From positions 124,001-188,000 of the forward strand of contig NZ_JAFBDZ010000002.1 in assembly GCF_016908495.1 (NCBI RefSeq): a stretch of DNA of 64,000 nt, in the 5' to 3' direction. The notes beneath the pieces were generated by a model. That model did not search any database. It saw only the letters and a list, made by a program, of their open reading frames with translations, and was not told where the DNA came from. Below, one piece after another: positions 24,140 to 34,033 of this stretch. This DNA is from Rossellomorea pakistanensis. GTDB lineage: Bacteria; Bacillota; Bacilli; Bacillales; Bacillaceae_B. The position numbers and the translations under genes are program-made. The number at the start of each line of letters is the position of its first letter. The first letter of the stretch is position 1.

Positions 24140-26212
24140 TTAAAACAACCATTCTTTAAACTTTTTATACCAAGGTTGATCGTCTTTCTTTTCTTCTTTC
24201 TTTGGTATTTCCTTATTTTTTTCCTCTAATTGGTCAGTGCAATATTCTGTTGGGACTGTTCCTTTAACAAAATATGTGAAACGCTGGGAAGAGCAGTCTT
24301 TTGTGGCAAGCTTTCCGTTATGAGGATTTACTTTGACCCCAACAACATCGTTTGTCGGTTTAAATGTTTTTATCGGCTCGCCTTTTAAAGCTTCCTCCAT
24401 AAAATGAACCCATATTTCCTTAGCATACCTTTTGTCTGCTATAGCTGTGATGTCTTTCCCTTTATCGTAGCCAGTCCAGATTCCGGCCGTTAACTGCGGG
24501 GAAAAGCCAATCATCCAGTTATCCGTGTTCGTTGTACCGGATTTTCCTGCATAATGTCTGGTGATATGTTTACGGATTGTGATTCCGGTAACAGTGGAAT
24601 AATCATTTAATTTCGGGTCAAATATTCCGGTTAGCATATGTGTCATGACGAATGCGACATCAGGGTCTAGAACTTGTTCTTTCTCCCATTCATGTTCATA
24701 AATCACTTTACCTGTGAAGTCTTCCACTCGTGTAATAAATACTGGTTCCACTTTTACTCCGCCATTAGCAAACATATTGTAAGCATTGACCATATCAATG
24801 ACTCTTGCTCCAGAGGTTCCAAGAGCGGAGGATGGAATCGGTTTGATTTTCGTCGATAGTCCAAATTTTTCAGCAGCTTTTGCTAACACTTCTTCTCCTA
24901 AAAAAAGATGTGTTTTAACGGCATAAACATTATCAGAAACAGCAATAGCTTGGGCTAGAGTAATCTTGTCATTTGCATATTTATTATTATAATTATGTGG
25001 TGTGTACTTACTTTTCCCATCATCAAACGTAAAGGTCGTCAGTTCACTTTTCATCGTTGTTGATGGTGTAAAGCCACTCTCTAAAGCCTCATAATAGAGC
25101 AAAGGTTTAATGGTAGAGCCAGGCTGTCTAATGGCTTGTACTGCCCGGTTGTAGGGACTCTCTTCATAGTTCCTGCCACCCACTAATGCGGTTACATATC
25201 CATTCTTTGGATTCATCGAAGCAAAGCCAATTTGAACTTCTGATTCCGGGTCCATTTCTTCATTAATGACTTTCTCTGCCACTTTTTGATGTTTAGGGTT
25301 TAGAGTGGTATATACTTTCAAACCGCCTAATTCCACTGTTTTCTCATCAATTCCAAGCTGGGTTTGTAGTTGGTGTTTGACTACGTCTTGGAAGTAAGGA
25401 GCCATTTCAATTTGCTGATGCTCATGTTCCCCAACAATTTTCAGTTTTGCCTCTTTTGCCTGTTCAGCTTCCTCATTTGTGATTTTTTGTTCTTTTACCA
25501 TTGTGTTTAAAATGATATCTTGTCTTTCTTTTGATTTCTCAAAGGAGGATAGTGGAGAATAATGGCTGGGTCCTTTAGGAATCCCTGCTAATAGGGCTGA
25601 TTCAGCAAGTGTAAGCTCATTAGCGTCTTTGCCAAAATAAAATTGACTAGCCGCTTGAATCCCGTAGGCCCCGTGTCCATAATAGATCGTATTCATATAC
25701 CCTTCCAAGATTTTTTCCTTAGAATAATTCATTTCGATTCGTAGGGTATAAAGTGCCTCATTTAGTTTACGAGTCCAAGTTTTGTCGTGAGTGAGAAAAA
25801 GGTTCCTTGCATATTGCTGTGATATCGTACTAGCTCCTTGGACCTTTGCCATTGCTTTAATATCTGCAATCGCAGCTCCAGCAATCCGCTTAAGGTCAAA
25901 TCCATGATGCTCATAAAAATTTTTATCCTCAATGACGAGGGTGGCGTCAATCATGGCTGGGGAAATGTCATTTAGCTTAACCCAATATCTTTTTTGCCCA
26001 CCATGACTACTCTCCCCAATCACTTCTTCATTTGCACTATATATTAACGTTGATTGTGGAACAGCTAATGGTGGTGGTCCCTTTATTTTCGCGTAAGTGA
26101 ATAATCCTAGGAGGAAAAATAGGATAAATACTGAAAATACTAAACTAATAAAGATGATAGCTCTCAAATATTTTTTTGTTTTTCTGATTTGAGAATCAGT
26201 TAAAATCTCCAT
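24140..26212 (-). CDS. pbpG: Class A penicillin-binding protein PbpG
   Basis: 690 residues. One membrane span (about 17-40), a GT51 glycosyltransferase domain (catalytic E95 in IEDKNFYEHHG; GASTISQQYARNL; GYMNTIYYG) and a transpeptidase domain with S366-T-I-K369, S426-D-N428 and K557-S-G. Length and order match B. subtilis PbpG (YwhE), a forespore enzyme for germ-cell-wall and cortex peptidoglycan. The C-terminal tail is Lys/Glu-rich. Divergent from speE across a 500-base gap. Confidence 0.94.
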   Translation of the reverse strand: MEILTDSQIRKTKKYLRAIIFISLVFSVFILFFLLGLFTYAKIKGPPPLAVPQSTLIYSANEEVIGESSHGGQKRYWVKLNDISPAMIDATLVIEDKNFYEHHGFDLKRIAGAAIADIKAMAKVQGASTISQQYARNLFLTHDKTWTRKLNEALYTLRIEMNYSKEKILEGYMNTIYYGHGAYGIQAASQFYFGKDANELTLAESALLAGIPKGPSHYSPLSSFEKSKERQDIILNTMVKEQKITNEEAEQAKEAKLKIVGEHEHQQIEMAPYFQDVVKHQLQTQLGIDEKTVELGGLKVYTTLNPKHQKVAEKVINEEMDPESEVQIGFASMNPKNGYVTALVGGRNYEESPYNRAVQAIRQPGSTIKPLLYYEALESGFTPSTTMKSELTTFTFDDGKSKYTPHNYNNKYANDKITLAQAIAVSDNVYAVKTHLFLGEEVLAKAAEKFGLSTKIKPIPSSALGTSGARVIDMVNAYNMFANGGVKVEPVFITRVEDFTGKVIYEHEWEKEQVLDPDVAFVMTHMLTGIFDPKLNDYSTVTGITIRKHITRHYAGKSGTTNTDNWMIGFSPQLTAGIWTGYDKGKDITAIADKRYAKEIWVHFMEEALKGEPIKTFKPTNDVVGVKVNPHNGKLATKDCSSQRFTYFVKGTVPTEYCTDQLEEKNKEIPKKEEKKDDQPWYKKFKEWLF

Positions 26213-26474
26213 TTTTCTCCCTCTTTTCCATTAGGATTACTAAATTTCAAATAAGCCATAATAGTAACAGTATGAAAAAAATAGATCGTTTTTAAACATT
26301 CCTTCTTTAAGAAAAAATTTTTTCTTGAAATTTTGCTAGATTCGACTATACTTTTCCTAGAATATGATTGAAGAAGTGTATTCTTATGAATGTGTATTTA
26401 CTGTTGTCTTGTTGGACGTTTTCTTTTTTCTTATTAGATAAGAATGTATTAAATTTGGAGTGTTTATGGCATTG
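26213..26474. other. AT-rich region upstream of pbpG
   Basis: About 260 bases between the pbpG start and repeat C3. No gene or clear sigma-G promoter could be assigned by eye. Confidence 0.5.
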
Positions 26475-26594
26475 TCAGCTCCAGCGCCCAGGCCTTCGAG
26501 TCATAAGCCAAATCACCTAGAAAGGGGAAAATCACCCTTTCTAGGTGGCTCGTCTTATGCTTGTCAGGCCTGTTCAAGGCGCTTGCGCTTTTCT
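26475..26594. repeat. GCTCCAGCGCC/GGCGCTTCCGC element, copy C3
   Basis: The compact 120-base form: CAGCTCCAGCGCCCAGGCCTT, a CACCTAGAAAGG/CCTTTCTAGGTG hairpin, CTTATGCTTGTCAGGCCTG and a terminal AAGGCGCTTGCGCTTTTCT. Confidence 0.88.
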
Positions 26595-26711
26595 TATATG
26601 TTTGTAATTAATAAGTTAGGGAAGGATAACATTGATGTTTCGGCAGGGCATTTTTTTAATAGAGAAAGTTCATTTGTCACGTGAAAGTTAAAAAGGAAAG
26701 GATGAAGATGA

Positions 26712-27542
26712 ATGGGTGGATTTTGGTTTACAGAAAAGCAGACAGAAAACTTTGGAATTACAATGAAGGTAAATAAAACTTTACATACAGAGCAAACAGA
26801 TTTTCAAAAGCTTGATATGGTTGAAACAGAAGAGTGGGGGAATATGCTTCTGCTTGATGGAATGGTCATGACTTCTCAAAAGGATGAGTTTGTTTATCAT
26901 GAAATGGTGGCACATGTACCATTGTTTACCCATCCAAATCCGGAAACGGTCTTGGTTGTAGGAGGAGGAGACGGTGGAGTTATTCGTGAAATTCTCAAGC
27001 ATCCGAGTGTAAAGAAAGCGGTTCTGGTTGACATTGATGGGAAAGTGATTGAGTACTCAAAAGAATACTTGCCTGAAATTGCAGGTGAGCTTGAAAACGA
27101 GCGCGTCGACGTTCAAGTTGGAGATGGCTTTATGCATATTGCGAAGAGCGAAAACGAATACGACGTCATCATGGTGGATTCAACAGAACCAGTTGGTCCA
27201 GCTGTTAACCTATTCTCAAAAGGGTTCTATGCAGGTATTTCAAAAGCGCTTAAAGAAGACGGAATCTTTGTTGCTCAATCAGACAATCCGTGGTTTAAAG
27301 CCGATCTTATCCGACAAGTTCAAAGGGATGTGAAGGAAATCTTCCCAATTACACGTCTTTATACGGCGAACATTCCTACCTACCCAAGTGGCTTATGGGC
27401 ATTTACCCTAGGATCTAAAAAATATGACCCACTAGAAGTAAGAGAAGAAAGATTCCATGAAATCGAAACAAAATACTATACAAAAGAACTGCACAAAGCA
27501 GCATTCGTCCTACCAAAATTCGTAAAAGACTTAACAGAGTAA
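26712..27542 (+). CDS. speE: Spermidine synthase
   Basis: 276 residues: N-terminal beta domain and a methyltransferase-like domain with [18 protein letters not shown] (binding decarboxylated SAM) and the catalytic DSTEPVGPA loop. It transfers aminopropyl from decarboxylated SAM to putrescine, releasing 5'-methylthioadenosine. speB follows after a B-type hairpin, as a polyamine operon. AGGAAAGGATGA is the ribosome site. Confidence 0.96.
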   Translation: MGGFWFTEKQTENFGITMKVNKTLHTEQTDFQKLDMVETEEWGNMLLLDGMVMTSQKDEFVYHEMVAHVPLFTHPNPETVLVVGGGDGGVIREILKHPSVKKAVLVDIDGKVIEYSKEYLPEIAGELENERVDVQVGDGFMHIAKSENEYDVIMVDSTEPVGPAVNLFSKGFYAGISKALKEDGIFVAQSDNPWFKADLIRQVQRDVKEIFPITRLYTANIPTYPSGLWAFTLGSKKYDPLEVREERFHEIETKYYTKELHKAAFVLPKFVKDLTE

Positions 27543-27557
27543 CGCGTTAAATCATTC

Positions 27558-27609
27558 GGGGACGGTTCTCGATTGCGTTAAAGTGTCAACGCAATCGAGG
27601 ACCGTCCCT
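27558..27609. repeat. GGACGGTCC hairpin repeat, copy B2
   Basis: A long inverted repeat, GGGACGGTTCTCGATTGCGTT with AACGCAATCGAGGACCGTCCC (one G-T pair) around AAAGTGTC, sitting between speE and speB. It has no T run, so it may be a processing or stability element rather than a terminator. Confidence 0.85.
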
Positions 27610-27630
27610 AAATAGGGAGGTCACATAAAG

Positions 27631-28503
27631 ATGAGATTTGATGAGGCATATTCCGGTAATGTGTTTATTTGCAGTCATCCGTCCTATGAAGACAGTCAGG
27701 TGGTCCTTTATGGAATGCCGATGGATTGGACCGTCAGCTACCGTCCTGGCTCTCGCTTTGGGCCTGCGCGAATCCGTGAGGTTTCTATTGGACTTGAAGA
27801 ATATAGTCCATATTTGGATCGTGAATTAGAAGAAGTAAAATACTTCGATGCAGGGGATATTCCACTACCTTTTGGAAATCCTCAAAAAAGCATTGAACTA
27901 ATAGAAGATTATATTGATGAGCTTCTAGCAGATGGGAAAGTCCCATTTGGTATGGGCGGAGAACATCTAGTATCTTGGCCAGTTATGAAGGCTATGTCAA
28001 AGAAATATAAGGATCTAGCTATAATCCATATGGATGCGCACACAGATCTTCGAGTGGATTATGAAGGAGAGCCTCTTTCACATTCGACACCAATAAGAAA
28101 AATTGCCGAGCACATCAGACCTTCGAATGTATATTCATTTGGCATTCGTTCCGGCATGAAGGAAGAGTTTCAATGGGCAAAAGAGAATGGGATGCATATC
28201 TCCAAGTTTGAGGTTTTAGAGCCTCTAAAAGAGATTCTTCCTACTTTAGAAGGACGCCCAGTCTATGTCACGATTGATATTGATGTATTAGATCCTGCCC
28301 ATGCACCGGGAACAGGAACCGTTGATGCCGGTGGAATCACTTCACGTGAACTATTAGCTTCCATCCATGAAATTGCTCGATCAGGAGTGAATGTAGTTGG
28401 GGCAGACTTAGTCGAAGTTGCACCAATCTATGATCATTCCGAACAAACTGCGAATACAGCTAGCAAGCTTATCCGCGAGATGCTGTTAGGATGGGTAAAA
28501 TAA
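27631..28503 (+). CDS. speB: Agmatinase
   Basis: A 290-residue ureohydrolase. The manganese ligands lie in GGEHL, DAHTDLR and DIDVLDPAHAPGTGT, and VEVAPIYDHSEQT closes the family signature. It hydrolyses agmatine to putrescine and urea, giving the substrate of the adjacent SpeE. AGGGAGG precedes the ATG. Confidence 0.96.
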   Translation: MRFDEAYSGNVFICSHPSYEDSQVVLYGMPMDWTVSYRPGSRFGPARIREVSIGLEEYSPYLDRELEEVKYFDAGDIPLPFGNPQKSIELIEDYIDELLADGKVPFGMGGEHLVSWPVMKAMSKKYKDLAIIHMDAHTDLRVDYEGEPLSHSTPIRKIAEHIRPSNVYSFGIRSGMKEEFQWAKENGMHISKFEVLEPLKEILPTLEGRPVYVTIDIDVLDPAHAPGTGTVDAGGITSRELLASIHEIARSGVNVVGADLVEVAPIYDHSEQTANTASKLIREMLLGWVK

Positions 28504-28513
28504 TTTCAAATTA

Positions 28514-28634
28514 AGGGGTAGACCCAGAATAAGAAGTAAGACATAACACCTTCAAAGTGGAAATCGAACATGAAGCTCCATTTCGATACCTAATATGAAG
28601 GTGAACCTAACTTCTTTATCGGGTCACCCCTTTT
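28514..28634. repeat. Nested 120-base palindrome after speB
   Basis: AGGGGTAGACCC...AAGAAGT pairs with ACTTCTT...GGGTCACCCCTTTT, and an inner CACCTTCA/TGAAGGTG arm encloses GTGGAAATCGA/TCCATTTCGAT. The T run makes it a likely speB terminator. Architecture is like the A family, sequence is different. Confidence 0.8.
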
Positions 28635-28740
28635 CCCATTTCCACCAAAACGTACCTTCCATTGCTTTTTTGACGAAAAATTTTTATACTAGAAAGGTTA
28701 TCGTTATACATCGGAAAAAGACTTAAATCATTATATTGTT

Positions 28741-28815
28741 GCGTTAATACGCTACAGCATTACCCGATTACCCCGTTCGAGAACCGTCCCTGGGTGCGTT
28801 AATGCGGTAAAGGGT
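28741..28815. repeat. Degenerate B-type element, copy B3
   Basis: TTCGAGAACCGTCCCTGGGTGCGTTAATGCGGTAA shares the GAGGACCGTCCCT core and GCGTTAA arms with B1 and B2 but the left GGACGG arm is lost. Confidence 0.55.
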
Positions 28816-28835
28816 AAAAAATTGTTTTAAAGGAT

Positions 28836-29297
28836 GTGAGTGGGTTGGCGGTACATAGTAGTGAGAAGCAGATACCGGTGAAAATTCACTTGAGAACGGA
28901 TATACAGCATGGTGATGAGAAAGATTCTTTTGAGCTATTTGCATTTGGACGATACTATAAAAAAGGGGATACTGCTTATTTGAAATATGATGAAGTCCAG
29001 GAAGAAGGGACCGTTCATACTATCATCAAAATGGCAAGTGAAAACGCCCTGATTTTGCGAAGTGGTGCTGTCAAAATGAGATTGTCCTTTAATAAAGCAC
29101 ATGAATTAAATGGCTCATATGAAACAGAAATCGGCACACTCTTATTAACTACGACCACGAATAAGCTTACGTATGAGGAATACGAAGAAAATAATAGCGG
29201 TGAATTTCAAGTCCATTATGAATTGCATATGCAGGGAAGCTCAGTAGGTAAATATTATATGGTGATCTCATTTAAGGAGGAGACTCAAGAGTTATGA
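28836..29297 (+). CDS. ywiB: YwiB family protein (DUF1934)
   Basis: 153 residues of mostly beta structure ([45 protein letters not shown]), the calycin-like barrel of DUF1934. Cytosolic, no known activity. The start is GTG 28836 or TTG 28845; AAAGGA is closer to the former than usual. The stop overlaps argS by four bases, so the two are translated together, as in B. subtilis. Confidence 0.85.
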   Translation: MSGLAVHSSEKQIPVKIHLRTDIQHGDEKDSFELFAFGRYYKKGDTAYLKYDEVQEEGTVHTIIKMASENALILRSGAVKMRLSFNKAHELNGSYETEIGTLLLTTTTNKLTYEEYEENNSGEFQVHYELHMQGSSVGKYYMVISFKEETQEL

Positions 29298-30961
29298 ACA
29301 TAGTAGAAACAGTTCAGGAAAAATTAAAGTCCGAAATTAAAGCAGCCGTAATAAAAGCCAATTTAGCTACAGAACAACAAATCCCAGATGTCATACTAGA
29401 AACGCCAAAAGATAAAAGTCATGGGGATTATTCAACAAATATGGCTATGCAGCTAGCAAGAGTAGCCAAAAAAGCCCCAAGAATGATCGCAGATGACATT
29501 GTAGCTCACTTTGATCATTCAAAAGCGTCAATTGAAAAAATTGACATAGCCGGACCAGGTTTTATTAATTTTTATATGAATAACTCCTACTTAACAGACC
29601 TAATTCCTACGATTCTAAAAGCAAATGAAGCTTACGGAAGCTCTGATGCTGGAAAAGGTGAACGAATTAACGTCGAGTTCGTTTCAGCTAATCCTACAGG
29701 GGATCTCCACTTAGGACATGCTCGTGGTGCGGCTGTCGGTGATTCTCTTTGTAATGTTTTAGAGAAAGCGGGCTATAATGTAACGCGTGAATACTATATT
29801 AATGATGCTGGAAACCAAATTCATAATCTTGCTCTATCTGTAGAAGCTCGTTATTTCCAAGCCCTTGGACAGGATAAACCAATGCCGGAGGATGGCTATC
29901 AAGGGGCAGACATTATCGGAATAGGGAAAAAGCTAGCAGAGGAGTTCGGTGACCATTACACTCAAGCTGACGAAAAAGAACGCTATGATTTTTTCCGTCA
30001 ATATGGCTTGAAATATGAAATGGAAAAACTAAAAAAAGACTTGGAAGCTTTCCGTGTACCATTTAATGTTTGGTATTCTGAAACCTCTTTATATGAGAAT
30101 GGAAAAATTGATAATGCATTAAAGACTTTAAAAGAGAACGGACATGTATATGAAGAAGAAGGAGCAACATGGTTCCGCTCTACTCAATTTGGAGATGACA
30201 AAGACCGTGTATTAATCAAAAATGATGGTTCTTACACATACTTAACACCAGATATTTCGTACCATCAAGATAAGATAGAGCGTGGTCACGATATCCTCAT
30301 AAATATTTGGGGCGCTGACCACCATGGATATATTCCAAGAATGAAAGCGGCGATTGAAGCATTAGGTTTTAATCCGGAACAGCTTGAAGTCGAGGTGATT
30401 CAGCTCGTCCACCTTTATAAAAATGGTGAAAAGATGAAAATGAGTAAACGTACAGGAAAAGCTGTAACAATGCGTGAACTTGTTGAAGAGGTTGGTTTAG
30501 ACGCAGTACGTTACTTCTTTGCCATGAGAAGTGCGGACACTCATATGGACTTTGACCTAGATTTAGCTGTATCACAGTCTAATGAAAACCCGGTTTACTA
30601 TGCCCAATACGCACATGCACGTATTTGCAGTATTCTAAGACAGGCGAATGAGCTAGGGTTCACATCAATGGAAGCAAACTATTCTCTCATTCAGAGTGAA
30701 AAAGCCATTGATTTGTTAAAAGTGTTAGGTGATTTCCCTCAGGTTGTAGCAGATGCAGCTGAAAAACGTACACCACATCGCATTGCGAATTATATAAATG
30801 ATTTAGCGGCAACCTTCCATAGCTTTTACAACGCAGAGAAAGTACTAGATGAGGGACAAAAGGAACTGACAAAAGCCCGCTTAGCTTTAATTGAATCCGT
30901 AAAAATGACATTAAGAAATGCATTAGCACTGATTGGTGTTTCTGCACCAGAATCCATGTAA
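29294..30961 (+). CDS. argS: Arginyl-tRNA synthetase
   Basis: A 555-residue class I synthetase. The N-terminal Add1 domain is followed by the ATP site [18 protein letters not shown] (HIGH variant HLGH) and [12 protein letters not shown], then the DALR anticodon-binding helices ending [14 protein letters not shown]. Charges tRNA-Arg in the cytosol. TAAGGAGGA provides a strong ribosome site inside the ywiB end. Confidence 0.97.
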   Translation: MNIVETVQEKLKSEIKAAVIKANLATEQQIPDVILETPKDKSHGDYSTNMAMQLARVAKKAPRMIADDIVAHFDHSKASIEKIDIAGPGFINFYMNNSYLTDLIPTILKANEAYGSSDAGKGERINVEFVSANPTGDLHLGHARGAAVGDSLCNVLEKAGYNVTREYYINDAGNQIHNLALSVEARYFQALGQDKPMPEDGYQGADIIGIGKKLAEEFGDHYTQADEKERYDFFRQYGLKYEMEKLKKDLEAFRVPFNVWYSETSLYENGKIDNALKTLKENGHVYEEEGATWFRSTQFGDDKDRVLIKNDGSYTYLTPDISYHQDKIERGHDILINIWGADHHGYIPRMKAAIEALGFNPEQLEVEVIQLVHLYKNGEKMKMSKRTGKAVTMRELVEEVGLDAVRYFFAMRSADTHMDFDLDLAVSQSNENPVYYAQYAHARICSILRQANELGFTSMEANYSLIQSEKAIDLLKVLGDFPQVVADAAEKRTPHRIANYINDLAATFHSFYNAEKVLDEGQKELTKARLALIESVKMTLRNALALIGVSAPESM

Positions 30962-30976
30962 GATTAGTAAAAGAAC

Positions 30977-31049
30977 GAAAAGGTGACTCAGTTCGTGTCA
31001 GGAACCACTTAGAGGCTGTGGTTCTTGATGCCTGAGTCACTTTTTTTTA
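30977..31049 (+). terminator. argS terminator (related to A repeats)
   Basis: AAAAGGTGACTCAG pairs with CTGAGTCACTTTTTTTT; an inner AGGAACCAC/GTGGTTCTT arm. The GTCAGGAACCACT word recalls the GGAACCACT block of A2 and A4. Confidence 0.9.
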
Positions 31050-31102
31050 TTGACATAGGATGATGACATTAGGTTAACCTACTAAATAAGGAGGGACTTT
31101 TC

Positions 31103-31282
31103 ATGAAAGAGGTTTTTATTGCATTGTTAACGGGATTTGGAGCTGGTTTTATCTTTGCGATGTTTCGATTACCTATTCCAGCACCACCTGCATTTGCAGG
31201 AATTATGGGGATTGTCGGAATATATCTAGGCTTTAAAGTATTTGGGTGGATTCAGCCATTATTTGAGTCGTTTATGAAATAA
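31103..31282 (+). CDS. XapX domain small membrane protein
   Basis: 59 residues: MKEVFIALLTGFGAGF, then FRLPIPAPPAFAGIMGIVGI and a C-terminal amphipathic end. Two hydrophobic segments around the RLPIPAPP turn are diagnostic of the XapX domain (DUF1427). AAGGAGGGA with a good gap fixes the ATG. Function unknown. Confidence 0.88.
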   Translation: MKEVFIALLTGFGAGFIFAMFRLPIPAPPAFAGIMGIVGIYLGFKVFGWIQPLFESFMK

Positions 31283-31381
31283 TAAATGTACATGTCTGAG
31301 GCTAGTCAGACCGTGGGGATAAATCGTTTCTTAATATAAATACTTGTAGGATTTTGTCGAGAAATCGATAAACTGTAAAAA

Positions 31382-31495
31382 GTTGAGAATAAAACTATCA
31401 AAGTTGAAAATAGAAATGCAAAAGTTGAGAATAAATCCATCATAGTTGAAAATAAAAATACAAAGGTTGAAAATAAACCCATTAAAATAGATAAA
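31382..31495. repeat. 21-bp-phased GTTGARAATAAA direct repeat array (E1)
   Basis: Five units start at 31382, 31403, 31424, 31445 and 31466, exactly 21 bases apart, each a GTTGARAATARA core plus about eight variable bases. A TTGTCGAGAAATCGATAAAC leader precedes them, similar to that before E2. Lies between the convergent XapX and uvsE genes. The frame across it on the minus strand is a repeat translation, not a gene. Confidence 0.9.
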
Positions 31496-31564
31496 AAAAG
31501 TAAACTCTGAGCATGATTTTTCGTGAAAAGAATGCTTAGTGATAGCACTATATCAAATCTAGCT

Positions 31565-32557
31565 TCACCACTCCACTATTCCACCTGTAATCCTTTTCAC
31601 TCCCCGAATCTTTGAGATATCTTCTATTAATTTCAGCATCGCAAGGTTTTTATTTTTTGCCTCCACCATTAAATCTACGTCCTGATTTAATCTTTTTAGG
31701 TCCTTTAGTAGCGGATAAATAAAATCGAAATCTACATAATCAGCATGTGAACGAAACGCTTTTTTTGATTTTGGAGAAGAGACGTGAATTTTAGGAGGGA
31801 GAGTGCGGTGCTCCCAAGTTTTTACTATGGAAGGTAAGTACGTTTTTAGATCCCCAACACCATCAGAATTAGCGAGGTGATGATGAATATCGAGCACCAT
31901 TGGAATCCCTTCTTGATGACAGGCTTTTAACGTTTCTTCGACATTGTACGTTTTATCATCGTTTTCCAGTGTCATGACCTCTTTGATTGGCGAAGGGAGC
32001 TTCATTAAGTTTTTATGAAACCTCAACAATGTAGTGGCTTTATCTCCATATGCTCCTCCGATATGAATGTTAATGACTGATTGTTTGGCAATTCCCATTG
32101 CTTCTAACATTTTATAATGATAACGCATATCCTCAATTGCATTAAGAGTCACGTCTTCTCGAGGGCTTGTAAAAAGAGTAAATTGATTAGGATGAAAGCT
32201 TGCCCTAATCGAAAATTGCTTTATTAAACGTCCAAGTACATCCCATTCTTTTTGGAAAGGCGTTAGGAAATCCCACTTCACTTCAGGGTGGGTCGCTAAA
32301 GGGACAAGTGAGCTGGATAATCTATAGACAGATATTTCATGAGCAGCAAGGTAATACAAAATGCGTTTTGTATGGATTAGATTAGCTGCGGTTATTTCCT
32401 TTAAACGGTCCATTCTTTCTGTTTGTGGTAGTTCTGAAAAGCGTTTAAATGTCATTGTTTTAGACGGGCTTGCATCCCAGAGTGAAAGAGCATTGGCTAC
32501 AAACCCTAACCGGTCCGCATGATAATTCCACCTTTTTTGGACAGCGAGAGTAGTCAC
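31565..32557 (-). CDS. uvsE: UV damage endonuclease UvsE
   Basis: A 330-residue UVDE-family TIM barrel: LGFVANALSLWDASPSKTMTF at the N terminus, FHPNQFTLF, INIHIGGAYGDK and VLDIHHHLAN supply metal ligands. It nicks DNA 5' to UV photoproducts, independent of UvrABC. The GTG start lacks a strong ribosome site, so the exact N terminus is uncertain. Next to ywjE as in B. subtilis (ywjD-ywjE). Confidence 0.92.
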   Translation of the reverse strand: MTTLAVQKRWNYHADRLGFVANALSLWDASPSKTMTFKRFSELPQTERMDRLKEITAANLIHTKRILYYLAAHEISVYRLSSSLVPLATHPEVKWDFLTPFQKEWDVLGRLIKQFSIRASFHPNQFTLFTSPREDVTLNAIEDMRYHYKMLEAMGIAKQSVINIHIGGAYGDKATTLLRFHKNLMKLPSPIKEVMTLENDDKTYNVEETLKACHQEGIPMVLDIHHHLANSDGVGDLKTYLPSIVKTWEHRTLPPKIHVSSPKSKKAFRSHADYVDFDFIYPLLKDLKRLNQDVDLMVEAKNKNLAMLKLIEDISKIRGVKRITGGIVEW

Positions 32558-32577
32558 AAGCTGCTTTCACTGAATTT

Positions 32578-33777
32578 TTATAACAAAATGGAAATAGTTG
32601 AAGCAATCCCTTCTTTTATTCTGGTAAATAAACTGACAGAATCGAGGTCTTCCTTCTTCAAAAAATCCGCCTGAGTTAAATCATCATTGATTTGCTGAAG
32701 CGCATTTTTAATAAAAGATTTGTCATAAATCAACATATTACATTCAAGATTAAGAAAAAAGCTTCGTTGATCAAAATTTGCGGTTCCTATATCGCAAAGA
32801 TTATCATCCACCATAAACACTTTCCCATGGTAAAACCCATCCTGAAATTGATAAATATTCGCTCCATGGGAGAGGAGAGTTCTAAGGTATTTAAATGATC
32901 CTTCCTTTACTAGAATATGATCTGAATTATTAGGGACAACAATATTTAATGACACGCCTCTTTTTAATGCATGGACGAGTTCTTTCATTACCCGGTCAGT
33001 CGGTATAAAGTAGGGGGAACCGATAATGATTCGATCTTTGCTTTCACGAATAAAGCTTGCAAACACATCTTCTATTTTAATTCCTTCCGTTGGGAATAAC
33101 TGATGATTCATCATTCCTTTTTCAAGTGGTGGAAAATATAATGATTGATTGAAGAGTTTTTCTTTTGCTGATCGCTTCCAATCAATCAAATATTCTGATT
33201 GCATATCCTGAACACCTTCTCCGGAAATTCTTAGATGATAATCCCTCCAAGGTGCCAATTTTTGATCTTCATTTATATATTCTTTTCCAACGTTGAACCC
33301 GCCTAAATACCCTATTTTTCCATCAATAACAGTAATTTTCCGGTGATTTCTTTGTTGAATCGAAAAAAATATTAAAGGAAAAGAAGGTTTTTTACTGAAA
33401 TATAGTTGAACCCCTTGATCATGGAGTTCTTTAACCATTTTCCTTGTAATTTTATGACTTCCTAGTCTATCAAGGATAAGGCGTACCTCAATTCCTTCTT
33501 TTGCTTTTTTTATAAGCAATTGAAAAAATTTTTTCCCAAGATGATCATCCTGCACAATGTAGAAAAGAATGTGAATAGAAGTTTGTGCCTTTTCAATGTC
33601 AGAAAATAATTTTTTGAACAAGTTGGGACCTGAGGCAATGAGCTCTATGTCACTTTGTCTTATCGGATATTCTCTAGCTACAGCTTGTTTAACAAATTTT
33701 TTTCTACCAATGTAAAAATCAATACAGAACCAGAGTAGAATACAAATCATTACAATGATTATCCAAATCCACCACAT
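32578..33777 (-). CDS. ywjE: Cardiolipin synthase (YwjE type)
   Basis: 399 residues with one N-terminal membrane span and two phospholipase D HKD motifs: HRKITVIDGKIGYLGGFNVG and HGKVFMVDDNLCDIGTANFD. It condenses two phosphatidylglycerols into cardiolipin at the membrane. YwjE is a minor, sporulation-linked cardiolipin synthase in B. subtilis. ATG 33777 fits AAAGAGTGA better than the GTG at 33786. Only one N-terminal span, rather than two, separates it from ClsA. Confidence 0.9.
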   Translation of the reverse strand: MWWIWIIIVMICILLWFCIDFYIGRKKFVKQAVAREYPIRQSDIELIASGPNLFKKLFSDIEKAQTSIHILFYIVQDDHLGKKFFQLLIKKAKEGIEVRLILDRLGSHKITRKMVKELHDQGVQLYFSKKPSFPLIFFSIQQRNHRKITVIDGKIGYLGGFNVGKEYINEDQKLAPWRDYHLRISGEGVQDMQSEYLIDWKRSAKEKLFNQSLYFPPLEKGMMNHQLFPTEGIKIEDVFASFIRESKDRIIIGSPYFIPTDRVMKELVHALKRGVSLNIVVPNNSDHILVKEGSFKYLRTLLSHGANIYQFQDGFYHGKVFMVDDNLCDIGTANFDQRSFFLNLECNMLIYDKSFIKNALQQINDDLTQADFLKKEDLDSVSLFTRIKEGIASTISILL

Positions 33778-33905
33778 CAAAATCACTCTTTCACTCTCGA
33801 TTACACGTTAGTATACCCAATTATGTTTTAATTACTTGAATCTGTTAAGACATCCATGCACTTTAGTATATGTTATTAGAGAATACAAAAAAATTGAAAA
33901 AGCAT

Positions 33906-33933
33906 TTGACTGAATGCTCATTCATTATATAAT
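33906..33933 (+). promoter_or_regulatory. fadF promoter
   Basis: TTGACT and TATAAT with a 16-base spacer; the FadR-like operator fills the spacer. Confidence 0.8.
33907..33924. promoter_or_regulatory. FadR operator upstream of fadF
   Basis: TGACTGAATGCTCATTCA matches the FadR box TGAATGAATANTCATTCA at nearly all positions and lies between -35 and -10. B. subtilis fadF-acdA is a known FadR target. Confidence 0.85.
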
Positions 33934-34033
33934 GGAGATAAGGAACATTCTGAATATTATTTTCTTTTTAAGAATTTGAACAAAGGCAAAAGGGGGAAAC
34001 GGTCATGCACCTAGGAAGGGAGAGGGATTGGTA

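Noticed and set aside
23950..24159. 69-codon plus-strand gene before pbpG
   Set aside because: No ribosome site, overlaps the pbpG 3' end, no recognisable family.
26678..26693. Second parS around CACGTG before speE
   Set aside because: Only the central CACGTG and a few flanking bases match; four mismatches to the consensus.
31382..31495. CRISPR array
   Set aside because: Units are 12-13 bases with spacers of about eight, and no cas gene is present.
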